Assembly (NCBI GenBank): GCA_030407005.1
Contig: JAUDYN010000007.1
Span: 434,001 to 498,000 of the forward strand
DNA length: 64,000 nt
Source: Desarmillaria ectypa
Lineage: Eukaryota > Basidiomycota > Agaricomycetes > Agaricales > Physalacriaceae
Direction: 5' to 3'
Numbering within the stretch: position 1 is the stretch's first letter; the number at the start of each line of letters is the position of its first letter. This document shows, one piece after another, positions 11,975 through 24,356 of the stretch. Position numbers and translations under genes: made by a program. Below the pieces are notes generated by a model that was not told where the DNA came from, searched no databases, and was given only the letters and a program-made list of their open reading frames with translations.

Positions 11975-12634
11975 TCAGCGGACTTGGTAATCCGTGGAGG
12001 TGTTGCGGCCCGGGGATACCATCATACCTAAATGGCGATCCTCCTCGATCAAACTGGCCTCGGTACCTGCCGGAAATGACGACTCGTATCTACGACGTAT
12101 ATCAAAGCAGTGCACTGGTACGGGATGCCCATTTTCTGCGAGCACCTGACCACTAATGAAGAGCTCTCGAAGAAGAAAAAAGAGTCCGAGATTTTTAGGG
12201 TCCTTTCCGTTCTCATCTGCGAGCGGTCTTTGTTTTCGAGGTACACACTCTTGATTAACGTTACTCGTTGGCTTTAGGTTCATGCGAGCGGCACTATTGC
12301 TCGTATTTATATGAGCTCGTACTTTTTTACAATGAACCAGAGGCTTCACCAAATTCGGACCGTTTTCCCGTCCAATACGACACCTCCAATCAAGTTGCTT
12401 CCGAACTTCGGTATCGTTTCGTACAATGGCAGTAGTGCTCCTTTCGACGATTTCATAACGATCTTGTCCATAGAACGTTCTCCCATCACGCGTTAGGTCG
12501 TGTAGGCCGAAGCGCCGTAGCCACGAACAAATAAGGTGGAACAACGCAAACATCTCTTGAGAAAATCTCTGAAGAAAACGCTTTGTCGCCACCATCCCCG
12601 CACCAATGCTGCCCGCGACCCTCTGCAGGAACAA
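11975..12634 (-). CDS. Hypothetical ORF of 219 codons
   Basis: The longest uninterrupted frame in this intergenic region. It contains ICSWLRRFGLHDLTRDGRTF and a moderately basic, Arg-rich composition, but no motif I recognise and no membrane or signal segment. It lies head-to-head with the OPT transporter, its start about 110 bp away. It could be a chance frame over the transporter promoter, or a gene with unseen introns. Low confidence. Confidence 0.2.
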   Translation of the reverse strand: MFLQRVAGSIGAGMVATKRFLQRFSQEMFALFHLICSWLRRFGLHDLTRDGRTFYGQDRYEIVERSTTAIVRNDTEVRKQLDWRCRIGRENGPNLVKPLVHCKKVRAHINTSNSAARMNLKPTSNVNQECVPRKQRPLADENGKDPKNLGLFFLLRELFISGQVLAENGHPVPVHCFDIRRRYESSFPAGTEASLIEEDRHLGMMVSPGRNTSTDYQVR

Positions 12635-12746
12635 GTAAAGCCCAAGCCGACTGTTTCACCGAGGAATTACTCCGCGTTCGCTTCTTGGGGCACGTAACTG
12701 TCCATTTTTTTTCCGCCTTTTTTCACGCACCTGGAACGCCACAATC

Positions 12747-15565
12747 ATGCATAGACGGTCATCTTTCATGGCCATGTCGAACGCTAGCCAGGCTACGGCT
12801 GTCGACGCACCGTATTCTGACGAGCCTGGCTACTTCATCAAGCATCTGAACGATCCGAACTTGGACTTGGAAGATATCAAGCTGGAGCCTCTAAGGCCTC
12901 GCCTCGAGCTTGATAAGCTTGGATACAAGCATTCTCCCACCTATGCCGCCTCTGAGGTCGATACGGAGTCACATGTGAATACCCCTCAGAGATATTCGGA
13001 TTTGGATATATCTCCGCATTCGAGCGAAGAGAACCTCAATGAGTGAGTCTCGCATAGGTTGTATCTCAGTCTATTTTCCCACTGACATACTCTTTTTGTT
13101 CTGTTTAGCCAGTCTTTGTATCCTGAAGTCCGTGCTGCTGTGTCAAGCGTCGATGATCCTGATATGCCTGTAAACACATTCAGGATGTGCGTTGTGCTAT
13201 GTCCTGCACTGAAATGATCTCACCAGAAAATCCTATTTTTAGGTGGTTCATCGGTCTTCTTTTTACTTTGATTCTCCCATGCATAAACTCGGCGATGGAA
13301 TTGCGATGTATATTTCTCCTTCTGTCTCGAGCGTTGGCATTCTTGTTAATGCACCATATCAGATCCCTCGCTCTACATATCAAGTTTAATCATCCAGCTG
13401 GTAACTTTGCCTTTTGGTAAAGCGTTAGAAAGAATCCTCCCCCAGACGAGATTCAACACGTTCGGGTTCGTCTGGTCGCTGAATCCGGGACCGTTCAACA
13501 TCAAGGAACATGTTTGTATCACAGTGATGACCAGCGTCGCAACTCCAGGGTATGCGACAGACGTCATACTAGCACAGCGGGTCTTCTATCAACAAACATT
13601 ATCATTTGGATACCAGCTGCTTCTTGTTCTCGGCATTCAGGCCTACGGATTCTCATTGGCTGGCATTCTTCGCCAATACGTCGTCTGGCCGCCGAGCATG
13701 ATCTGGCCCGGGGCGATTGTTAATTGTGCTCTTTTCAATACTCTTCATAAGACTTACGGTCATCACGAGCGAGGAGGGATGACGCGCGAGAGATTCTTCT
13801 TGCTGTTCTTCATCGGCAGTCTCGTCTATTATTTTATCCCGGGATACCTCTTCACCGCCCTGAGCACTTTCAACTGGATATGTTGGATTGTACCGAACAA
13901 CGTCACGGTGAATTCGTTGTTCGGGTCACATGGGCTGGGCATGAGTGTCTTGACATTTGATTGGACAATGATATCATATCTGGGCAGCCCGTTGGTAACC
14001 CCCGTGCGCATCATTCGGTTTCCCATACATTGTTGTTTACTGATGGCATTGACAGTGGTGGTCTGAAGCAAATGTTATGGTTTCATTTGTGCTATTTTTC
14101 TGGTTCATAGCCCCCATCATGTATTGTGCGTATGAATGATCTCTGGACTGTTGCAATACTAACGAAGTAATCACCAGTCAGCAACACCCTGAATACGGCG
14201 TACATGCCGATATCATCATACTACTCGTATGACAATAGGGGGTCAACTTATAACGCCAGTCTCGTTATCACCGATGGCATCCTCGATTACGAGAAATATC
14301 AGGCTTACTCTCCCATTTTCCTTCCTACGACCCTGTGTCTTGCATACGGGCTGAGCTTCGCCATGTTCCCTGCTGTCGTAGTCCATACGTTTTGTCAGTT
14401 CAGTCCCCATGTTGTGGTTACATACTGACATTCTTCTTTCAGTGTGGTTCCGCCAAGATATCGCTCGTCGATTCCGATCATCTCTGAAGGATGAACGTGA
14501 TGTTCATTCACGGCTGATGCAGGCATATCCTGAAGTCCCTCGTTGGTGGTATGCGGTCGTCGGCGTTTTCGGCATCGTCCTTCTGTTTGTGGCTATAGAA
14601 ATATTCCCTACCCAGCTCCCCATTTGGGCTGCTCTCATCGCGATCCTGTTTTCAGCGGTGACTGCACTTCCGTTGGCTATGATTCAAGCCGTCTCAAATA
14701 TGTCCATCACATTCAATGTTATGTACGAGCTCATCGCAGGATACATGCTCCCCGGAAAGGCCGTCGCCAACGTTATCTTCAAGTCGGTGGGGGTGACGGG
14801 TTCAGCCCAGGCTGCTACCTTTTCTGGAGACCTGAAGCTAGGCCATTATATGAAGATCCCTCCGCGGACGATGTTTTCAATTCAGGTGGTTTCAGTGATC
14901 ATAGCGGCTTTTGTGTCGGTGGGCACCCAGAATTGGATGTTTGCGAATATTGAGGATCTATGCTCGTCCACGCAGAAAGATGGTTTCGTCTGTCCATCCT
15001 CGAATACGTTTGCTACGGCGTCATTCATCTGGGGCGGTATCGGACCTTCTCGGGTCTTTTCGCCTGGCACATCGTACGTTTGTATTAATCAGTCCATCTT
15101 ATTAAACGTGCTAAGTCGTAATGACATAGATATAATTCGCTCTTATGGTTCTTCCTTCTCGGCGCCCTTCTCCCCATCCCTTGCTACTACTTTGCACGAC
15201 GCCTCCCGCGCTCAAGTTGGCGATATGTCAACATCCCGGTTTTCTTTGCCGGAGCTCTAGCTATTCCACCGGCATCAGGGATGAACTACGCCTCATGGGC
15301 ACTGGTTGGATTTATATTTAACTTCTATATTCGCCGCCGACACTTCCGTTGGTGGATGCGATACAACTACGTTCTTTCAGCGGCCCTTGACGCCGGCACT
15401 GCCGTCGCTATCGTTCTTTTATTCCTCTGCCTACAACTCCCGAAGGGTGGTATTGAATTGAATTGGTGGGGCAATACAGTTTGGCAACATACAGCGGACA
15501 ATTTGGGTACACCCCTGAAATCTCTAAATCCAGGAGAGACTTTTGGACCGTCAACTTGGTCGTAG
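12747..15565 (+). CDS. OPT-family oligopeptide transporter
   Basis: Proton-coupled uptake of small peptides across the plasma membrane is the usual role of this family. Seven introns can be placed: 13043-13108, 13187-13242, 13345-13397, 14004-14055, 14126-14177, 14394-14442 and 15074-15129. The hydrophilic N-terminus of about 100 residues is acidic and Ser-rich. The core shows family blocks RFNTFGFVWSLNPGPFNIKE, SMIWPGAIVNCALFNTLHK, WICWIVPNNVTVNSLFG, SLVITDGILDYEKYQAYSPI, MYELIAGYMLPGKAVANVIF, GDLKLGHYMKIPPRTMF and SFIWGGIGPSRVFSPG, with many membrane helices, and ends FGPSTWS. The estimated length, about 770 residues, fits the family. One oddity is that the frame must shift by one between INSAM and YISPSVSSVGIL (13290-13306), so a tiny missed intron, an assembly indel or a lesion sits there. 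Everything else splices cleanly. A second ATG at 12768 is an alternative start. Confidence 0.88.
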
Positions 15566-16001
15566 AGTTTCCTCATTACATACCCGTTTGCTAATGAGAT
15601 ACCATTGTTATGAACCACTGTCTTATAGCTAGCATGTATTTTCTAAGCTTGTATGTAGCCTTGCCCTCCTGGAATAACGAGAAACGAAAAATAACCTGAG
15701 ACTCCCGCTGAGAGTTGGGACGAAGAAGCCGGAGAGGAAGCGAGAAGGGTCGGGTGAATTTTCAAATTCGCCTCTTATTAGACTTCGTCTTCAACCTTGT
15801 CTTTTCCTTTCGTGTCTGAAATCTTGCCGTATCTGCTAAATTCATTAGGAAGCATCGAAAGTCGTGTCCAATAAATTCTACCCAAGTCTATCGCCCGAAC
15901 TCGGAGTAAAAAGGCGGACCCGCGTTCACGACGACCTTTCAAATGTTTTTGTAATTATCTCAGGCTGTCCCTCTGGCCTACAATAACTTTTTATCGTCTG
16001 C
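15566..16001. other. Intergenic region
   Basis: 435 bp holding the 3' flank of the OPT gene and the 5' flank of FAD copy 4. No further feature seen. Confidence 0.4.
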
Positions 16002-18236
16002 ATGGATACCATCTATGTCTCTGCAATAACTCTTTGTGTATACCTTGTGGCTCTGTCTCTTGAATACGCCCTCCGACGCAAGCATCTGCGAAAACAAACT
16101 TGCGTGCTTGATCTGGACGGACTCGGACTCAGACTTCCCGGTAAGAAAATCAAAGGAACATCTGTTATTTGTGGCGGAAGGTGCTTTCGCTAAATTTGAT
16201 TACGACACGCCTTCATCTCAATTACCCTGTAGTGTGGGGGAGCCTAATGACAAAGGATACTTGTAAGAACTGTAATGGTTAAGTACGCGTACGGGATAAG
16301 CTTAGTAAAAGATATACATACCTCAGTCGGCACAGCAAGAGCAAAAGGGGCTGAGGTGCGGAAGAGCTACGGTACGGCTTATATACGTGATCGATATATG
16401 AACAAAAGGGGTAATCTGAGAACGGTAAAGTGATAAGACAACGAAGATAAGATGAAGAAATAACTTGTAGCCTTAAATAGGGCCTCCTCGCAGCTCGTGT
16501 ATGCCATGATCATTTTGAGGAGGTCGTCATAGTTGAGCTAGAGTCGTGGCTGAATTCCGAAAATGCCCGGCGTACAGATTCATAGATGGGGCAGTTGATT
16601 TTGTTCAAGTTATTCCCAACTTCGAAGAGGAATGTAAAGTTTCTGGTATCAAGTAAGTCCGGGATTTTACGGTCTTCATAGTACTCAATAACCAGTAAAC
16701 AAAATAGGCACTCCTGAGTTTCCACATGATAGAAATGCATAGTGGCACTGAAAAAGTTTCCGTCCGGTCAGAAACAGAATTCTCCCCGCCAAAATCTGAT
16801 TTCCAACAGGAGGAAACGTGTCTAAAGAAACTTTTTCAACTCTGCGAACCATTTCAGTCAAATTTCCTTTGGGCTGATATTATTAGAGGTCAGGAGTGAG
16901 GACCCCGCGAGACACGTATGTACCTGTGGGGGAACGCACTTAAGAGACAGCACGCAGAGTATGGCAGTTCCCTTCACAAGACGATTTATGCCAGCCGCGC
17001 TGGACTCGAAACCTGCTTTCGACGCCTAGTCTTTGGTGGAAAATGTAAGAACATTCGTCAAATTATTGGCACTGTCACTGGCGTGTCTCGCAGTGCATCC
17101 AACCCTAACCCCCTCGACGCAGTTACCGTGCGCATTCCTGAGGGATCCAATAGTATCAATGCCGCTCTTGTTATAGGTAAGGCCTGATGTGCGTTTTCGC
17201 TCAGATAAAGACGTTCAGATTGCATGACCTGTATCTGCGGGCCTAAAATGGCTCCGAAGGGAAGAATACAGACTAGATGCCTCAAGATAGCGTACGACCA
17301 GAAGCTTCAATACATGACACTTCAGTTCCGTATCGCGCCCGAGGTAGCAAGGAGACTTCCTGGCCTCCTGGCTCTTTTTGATGAGTGCGGTATAATTTAC
17401 TGCCTAGCTACGGACCCCGATAAGGAGGCCCGAGGCCTGTATACTAATCGCGTCGAGATATCAGTTGAGTGTCGCTTCTCTCGTGCATACAGCTGTGCTA
17501 ACGCCTTGCAGTCCAACTTTGTTTCAGTACCATGGGAGAGTGCGAGCTTTCAACTAACCTCGACGCTGCTAAAGCATGTAATCGAAGCCTCCTCATCCAG
17601 AAGCCGATTCCCAGGTCATTCTTCGCACTCCTCGATGCTTTAGAAGAAGTCCTGGATACGATGACATGTAGCAAAGTCTATTTCAGTAAGCGCTTTCTAT
17701 TTATATTAGAACCATTGCATAACAGGACCTACAAGTCGGATCCAGCTATATCTGGTATGAGAAGGGTGTTAACTTACCATCGAACTGGGTTGCCCTTGAC
17801 GACAGTGTCATGAGGGTTAATCCAATCTATGGGTACGTTCACTTCTATTTGTTTCTTAATCAGTCATATAAAGGTTGTCATGAACGCAGACACGGATTCA
17901 CAAATGCCTTCTTCGGTGCTATTTGTCTCAGTGTCTTGCTACAGAAATTGACCGAAATACATGAGAAGTTTGCCAATCTTTTGTTCCGCATGCAGGCCAA
18001 TAAGAACAAACCACTTTGGTGTGTCTTATTATAATATGCTATTGTGCTTTTGAAACGAATATTTCTTAGGAGCGGAACAAAAGTGGGAGGCGCGAATAGT
18101 AGCTGAGAACGTGACCATAATTACGCTGCTAGATTAATGGTATCCGACCACAGTTTCAATTCCTGAAGAATCTTTATCTCAAGGGTCCCGACTTGGGTGG
18201 TACATGAAAAGTTTAACCATTCTGTCCTTTACAGTG
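16002..18236 (+). pseudogene. FAD-dependent monooxygenase-like, copy 4 (only plus-strand copy)
   Basis: It opens well: the ATG at 16002 gives a membrane anchor, then HLRKQTCVLDLDGLGLRLPG and VICGGR with a donor after it. The acceptor at about 16230 leads into S-V-G, but about 240 foreign bases (16241-16481) follow before LLAARVCHDHFEEVVIVE resumes. The dinucleotide-binding glycine loop is therefore split. A TAG follows ARRTDS, and the segment carrying the usual MQYESLHG block is missing. Later exons are good: KNIRQIIGTVTGVSRSASNP, LKIAYDQKLQYMTLQFRIAP, EVLDTMTCSKVYF, NWVALDDSVMRVNPIYG and FFGAICLSVLLQKLTE. A last block SIPEESLSQGSRLGWYMK (about 18150-18236) is preceded by another stop. The final exon of the family is not found. 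Confidence 0.75.
16241..16481. other. Insertion splitting FAD copy 4
   Basis: About 240 bp sit between the codons for the Gly-rich loop (ending GGGGG at 16240) and LLAARVC (from 16482). Comparison with copies 2, 5 and 6 shows that these codons should be adjacent. The insert is AT-rich, starts AGCCTAATGA and ends CCTTAAATAG. I see no clear terminal repeat or target duplication beyond G residues, so its nature is unknown. Confidence 0.55.
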
Positions 18237-19420
18237 AAGCTGCCATTATCGTCATGGTTCCGAACAGCTCTCAATACGATGACAGGACGATCAAGCGGCT
18301 TCTGCGATATGGCACGTCAGGACACTTTTTGCACCGTCGATAACTGGGGCTGATATTCGAAGTGCTGTGGAATTTCTTCGAGGACCTATTTTCATACTAT
18401 CGATACAAGCTCGTTGAGTAAAGTATTCAGACATATACTGAATACACATAAGCTAGTAATGCTACCTGTCTACTAGGACTCTAACACTTATTCCAAATTG
18501 GTGGCAAATGGACGTGAAACCGGTTTCTCTAGAGAAGCGGCTGCTGACTGAAGATGAGATATTGATGGCGAACAGTTAGTTACGTTTGAAGAAGTGTGTC
18601 CGAACTTGTCGGGAAAGTAACCGGTACTTTCCATATACGAGAATATACCATCTTCTTCCAGTTGAAGGCAACTCCATAACAACGAACAAGTATGGTATTC
18701 TAAGAGATGGAATCACTCATACTTTTGACATGCTCGAAGAACGGCTGCGGATCAATATAAGACTTGCTGAGGCCTCGCTATTATAGCTCGGCTGCTTTGG
18801 CTGATGACAATCGCACGTCGAAAGCTGACTGTTAACGAGTCCTAAATTTTGATAATTTTGATACCTATGTCTTTAGCTTCTTTTAGGGTGCGAGGTGAAA
18901 AGATGATTATTGTAATAGTTAGGCTGTCTTCCTTTGAAACCATTCGGGCCTTCAAGAGTCTAAAAGCTCAGACTTCCGACAGTAATACCAATGTTTACAC
19001 TTCTGAGAGAAAGTAGGTAGTAACAAATGTGACACTGAACGAGTCAAGGCCAAGATAGCCTAAACAATACATTCAGCAGAAACGTAAGATTTTTTTGCAG
19101 CAAGGGCTACTTCACTTGACATGCGGGCTTTCCTTTTTGCTGGCCACTTGAGGCAAGATGATCATGTGACCGCGAATTTTAACTTTTTCCATGTACTTAC
19201 GTCGAATCTACCAGTCGCCTGAGTTGTACACCGTATTATCGAACCGATTGGTCGCTTACCAGTATATTCTAGAATCTAAGGTTATGCTCGTCGATCCGTC
19301 GGGATGAGTAAATTGCTTACACACCGTGCACTCTGACGCATGTAATCAAGTCGCTTATGTCTGGTTGATTTATATCAATCGCGCTGCGGAGTGTAGTCTG
19401 CAGTTCTATTCAGTAGCAAA
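18237..19420. other. Gene-free stretch
   Basis: 1.2 kb between the 3' ends of FAD copies 4 (plus) and 5 (minus), which converge here. Short frames only, and no recognisable domain. Confidence 0.45.
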
Positions 19421-21592
19421 CTAGCCTTTGAAGGTAGCCCAGAGAATCTTCAGGACGATTCCTGGGTGCATCGCGTCGATTGGAGGTGCGAGCTGCATAT
19501 TAGCGTGCCATAATATGGATCCCGCTTGCTCGTCCTAAGAAAAAGGGGTATCAGCTTTCCCCCCCGACAGCGTGAGGATGCGACTTGACCTCAAACGACA
19601 GCCTGATGAGCTGCCTAGTGTACCATCGTAAGAACCAACTATCGGCCAACTTCTCTCCAGCAATCGGAACAGTAGTGTGATATCCGTAATCTAGAAGCAC
19701 TCGGTTAATTTGCGTGCCAGGCGAAGATGAAACATTGCATACCCCAAACCTTGTCTGCTTCCCTGATGATGACGTTCAACTCGACAAGCATGGAAGAAGA
19801 GGCCGGGGACCCACCAGAAAGGCGAGATCTTATTCCTCTGCATTTCGAAAAACTCGGCCGAAAAGTCCTTCGGAATTTCAGCAGTGGCGTCGCGCTTTTG
19901 CAACAGCGTGTTAAGGCATATCGCGCCCATCAGTGCCTTTATAATTCCTTGCCTACAGTACAATAAGATGTTTGAACTCCGGTCTGAAAATTTGAAAGAA
20001 ATATGGACTTGCCCAAACAGAGGGTTGACTTTCATGACACTGTCGCCGATAGCTATCCAATTTGGTGGTAGATTAACGGCCTTGTCGAACGTTATGTAAC
20101 TCGCTCCAGCTGAGTGGCGATCCATTAGTTCGAGATGTCTAGATTTTCGAAAAGACCTTACAGAATGGAACTTGACTGCAAGTCAGGGTGTCTTTGACCC
20201 CTTCCAGCATATCAAGTATCTGAAAAAACCATGACGGTATAGGGTCTCGAGTGACAATCGACTGCGCATATTTCTTGATCTCTTCAAGTGTCCGGGGAAG
20301 CTCGTCTGAACCGAAAACGGCACAACAAATATGAACTTGAATGGTAACGTTGACCACTCAATGTGATAGAATCAATGATTAAAAGAACCATACCAAAGTT
20401 CCCTTCAATACGCTGAAGCGATATACCACGGCAGTCCAACATAGGGTCGGCTATGCAAGCATAGATAAGCCCACACTTTTCGAATGATGCGGAAAGACCC
20501 GGGAGCCTTTTGCCCAGTTCAGGCGGGACATGGAGTTTGAGAGTCGAATAGACGATCTTTTGGTCGTATGCGATTTTCAGTTCGTCCAGAGGGAGTTTTC
20601 CGCTGGGGTATGTCTCTGACTGTCCATACCCCTCGCGTCGCAGCCATTTCATACCTGCGGATGCCGCACCGGTGCAGTCTAAGCTCTGGGCAGTTAGTCA
20701 TGTGTCTGCAAGGAACTGACTTGTTTGACGAACCGACAACCAAAGCGACGCTGACTTCTCGTGCGCCTGCGGTGGTACGAATTGTCACACGATCTAGATA
20801 TTCAGGGTTGGACACGCTGCGAGAGACGCCGGTGACTGCCAATTACTTGTCGAATATTCCTATGACGACCGCCAAGGACTAAACGGCGCAATAGCGTTTC
20901 AAAACCACGACGGCTAGCAGTTATTGTGTCAGGAAGGACGCCATTATATTGTTCATAAGGTTTCTTCGACCATCGTCCCCATGTCGAGATGGGATAATCA
21001 GCAGGGCCAACACTAGAAAACAAATTATTGCCAAACTGCGGAAGCAAATACATTAAACACGTGCAGGATATCTGATGCCTGGCATTCTTTTGTAAAGTCT
21101 GTAAAAAGGTTGCACAGTGCCATGAAGACGAGTCGTTGTATGGGACCTAGTAGTTACTCGGTAAGTGTGCAGATACTAGAGTGACTGGAGACAAACCATG
21201 TAAAGACTCGTATTGCATGATGCGAGAACGGGTATTTTCCTGATTCCACACATCCTGGCGCTTCGCATCCGGCCGGTCCGCCCATACTTCTGGTTCGACG
21301 ATGATGACCTCATCGAAATGATCTTGGCAGACGCGAGCAGTAAAGAGACCTGCAATACTGAATAATCATCAATATTGCACCGAGGATAAAGTATATACCT
21401 GGTTCACCTTCCACCGCAGATGACCGCTGTACCGTGAATTTTCTGATCCACACTCCTAGAAAGACCGAGCTGTTCGAGATCGAGTACGCAAGTCTGCTTT
21501 CCAAGGAGCTTGTATCTGATATATCGCCAAAGGAGTGGCCCAGCCCAGTATACAACAAACGCTATAGCGCTGGCAATCAAGATTGAAGGCAT
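19421..21592 (-). pseudogene. FAD-dependent monooxygenase-like, copy 5 (2-nt frameshift)
   Basis: Complete exon set in family order. It begins with a membrane anchor from the ATG at 21592 (an upstream ATG at 21640 is possible) and LLGKQTCVLDLEQLGLSRS, then TAVICGGR. Next come ARVCQDHFDEVIIVEPEVW; YPISTWGRWSKKPYEQYNG; TLLRRLVLGGRHRNIRQVIG; KLPLDELKIAYDQKIVYSTL; GVKDTLTCSQVPFC; the flavin motif AIGDSVMKVNPLFG; IKALMGAICLNTLLQK; and AGEKLADSWFLRWYTRQL. The final exon ANMQLAPPIDAMHPGIVLKI ends at a TAG at 19421-19423. After RQVIG near 20836-20842 two bases are missing relative to copies 2, 4 and 6, which read GTVTGVS there. The frame is therefore lost, although the downstream sequence remains clean. 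Either a recent pseudogene or an assembly error. Confidence 0.75.
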
Positions 21593-24356
21593 GTTGGCGA
21601 TCAGGAAGGAAAGTGCTCGATGCCAAAGGGATATCCGCATTACCTGACCCTTTTATGGTTTGATTTAGGAAAGAAGCCGAAGTAGATTCGGTCCCGAGAT
21701 AGCAATTGTAAGAACCGCACTGCTCCGCGCGTTGAGGTACACATCTCTCCAAAACTGTCAAGCGGGTCTCATTCTAGGAAACTGAATGCCCCCATTGGAC
21801 GAGCATACTTTAGCAGAGTATCCACGTTAAGGATGTCGCTCTTGGTATGGACAAGGTACGTTAACAGAGTTAATCATAATCCAACCACCTTCCAAAGTCC
21901 GGACCATGTCGTGCGCCGACGCAAACTGCGAAAGGGTAAGAAACTACGAGTGGAAAGAGAACTCCCGAGTTACGTACTAGATGGAATGAGATTATGTCGA
22001 TGTGGGGGTACGTGTGCTTGTATGTTCTTCATCCTAAACAGACTCGGTCTTGGTCCAAATGCTTTGAAAACCCGTCAGAGAATCAATGCGATTTAACAGA
22101 TGTCGTTGAAGTCCAGATTAGGTGCGTATACGATAGTCCGAGGCGTGTTTACTCAGTGCCCTGTCAATAAATTTGTGTAATACCGAGGAAATACTAGACT
22201 AAGCCGCGAGCCCGAGTTGGTGTACCCTTATAGGACATCCATATTTATGGCATATCTTGTTATGCTTCCAGGTAGACCCAACGGTATGAAAAAACAAGAA
22301 TCCTTTTGGACAGGTCCAAATAGGCAGCCGACCAACGTCGCCAGGCTTCGAGACGATGATCCATAGTTATACGGTTTGTGCGACGACGGAACATAAAAAG
22401 ACTTTAGACTTTGCTCTACAGGAACTTGGAGCAAGTAGAATCGAACGACTGCTCCTTCTGGCTGGACTCGACTGCTGGGAAACGTGTATGGTAAAGGATA
22501 GCGTTGAACTTGGGAAAGAGCGGCACGAAGGGTGGCATCTTCGAAACGGCGATTCACCTCGTCCTCGGGTGGATGAAGCCAGCTTCGAGGAGCTGCGAAT
22601 GAGACTCAAGGGCTTGACATGCCTGGAACCAGGTCAAAAAGAGGTTTGATAGATGTATTAATTCCATGTACTGGTCTCGCCGTTTCTCAAAATGTGCACT
22701 GGGCCTTTTGTTGAAGTTGAAGGCCCACTAGCCTGACGACGGTCGAGCCGGACTGGTCGGGCTGGGAAGTTAGGGAAGGCGACGGGCGAGTCCTCGACAT
22801 ATTGATACGGCCATCGAGGATGTTATGCTATTCTTAGGTTATCGTCCGTACCACCCAAATGTCAGCAGCAGGACGCTCGCCTGTTGGCAGAAATCTGGAA
22901 TGAACTTGCGTCGTGAGCTGTGCGGTCTAGGAGAAAAGATAACGGACACACACCTCTGGGTATATCTGGCAACCAGTGGCCTCTATTCTTCAATATACCA
23001 ATGCCCCAGAGCCCCAAATGAAAGCGGTAGTGCCTCCAACAAGCCTCTTATCCCTCATCCAATATGTAGGTGTCGAGACACAGTATATTGTTAAATAGGA
23101 CTTCGTCATGCAGCGTGATATCACATTGAGAGGCGCATAGTCTGGGCAGAGCAGAGAAATCAAGATAAGTAGAGATCGCCTCAGCCAATCCCGCTATTCT
23201 GAAAAGGAATGGTATTGCTTCGGGCGTTCGAAGGTATTAGTCTGGTAAACTGGCTTTATCAGATACAAGTGGAACTCGTCTACCGAAGGCATCGTCGTCG
23301 GGGGGTAAATATGTATATGGGAACTTGTGCCCGGCCGACACTGGACACGTGTAGCCGACGACTCGGCTTAATGCCAAGGTCGTTTTTAAGCCATATGCTC
23401 TGAGTTTGTGACTATACCAATATTCGAAATGACAGGTTATTCAATGCCAAATTTCACCCACATGAATTATAAGTAGTATTAGTGATATGTAGTTACTACT
23501 CCTGCTCTTCCACCTTCCAAAGCGACTTTGGCATTAAGCCGAATAATTGGCGACAGCAAGCCGGGACCGGCTTACTACGTCGTTGATGCTTAAGGCTTTC
23601 CACTGTGTATCATACCCGATCGTTCTGCATGAAATTGGCTAACCTTTCACATTTCGTTCCCCAATATTCGAGAATACGAAGAGAGGCACTGCGACCCTGC
23701 ACCTAAATCGACGAATTGGCTATGGCACTTTGACTTTGAACTTCTGACAGCTGACCCAAAGGAGGGCGCTTGAATGCAACTAGGTCCAAGGCTTCAATGA
23801 CATCTACTACTAGGCTGGGAAAAATTGCTCTTCACCAACGATGCTCAATTTCAGAGGCTAATACCTCCAGTCTCTCTCATATGCGCACATGCCCAGTTTT
23901 TCTCATTCATTGGACCAATGATCAGCCCTGGCTATCTTCTTTCGTTTCCAAAAGCGAAAGTTGAGAGTACTAGTGGACATGAAAAACTTTGTCACAAGTT
24001 TTGGGTGGCTAAACATAGGAAGACACGATCTCTTCTGATATAATGTATTTTTTTTAGCCGCCTTGCCTCACGCCTAGAAAATCGATTCCGAATGTCCACC
24101 AGATATATTTATTTATTGCAATGAACTGTGTGATTCATGCTTTCCCTGGCAATCATGTGGATATGGTGATGTAAGTATGCGGTTGGCTCCATCGTCTCCG
24201 CTTGGGCGACATTACAAAGGCCTGAAAAATTCCCTGAAAAATTGGGAAACGAATCATACATCTAAATCAGAAAGAAGAATTCTCCCGTACGTGTTGATGA
24301 TCCATTTCAGCATATAATTGATAGCGTATCCGTAAACTCGGCACAACTTGAACAAA
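21593..24356. other. Gene-poor stretch
   Basis: About 2.8 kb with no gene I can support. Several 60-110 residue frames exist (for example around 22228-22650), but they overlap on both strands, have low-complexity Ser/Arg or Pro content and show no family motif. Confidence 0.4.
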
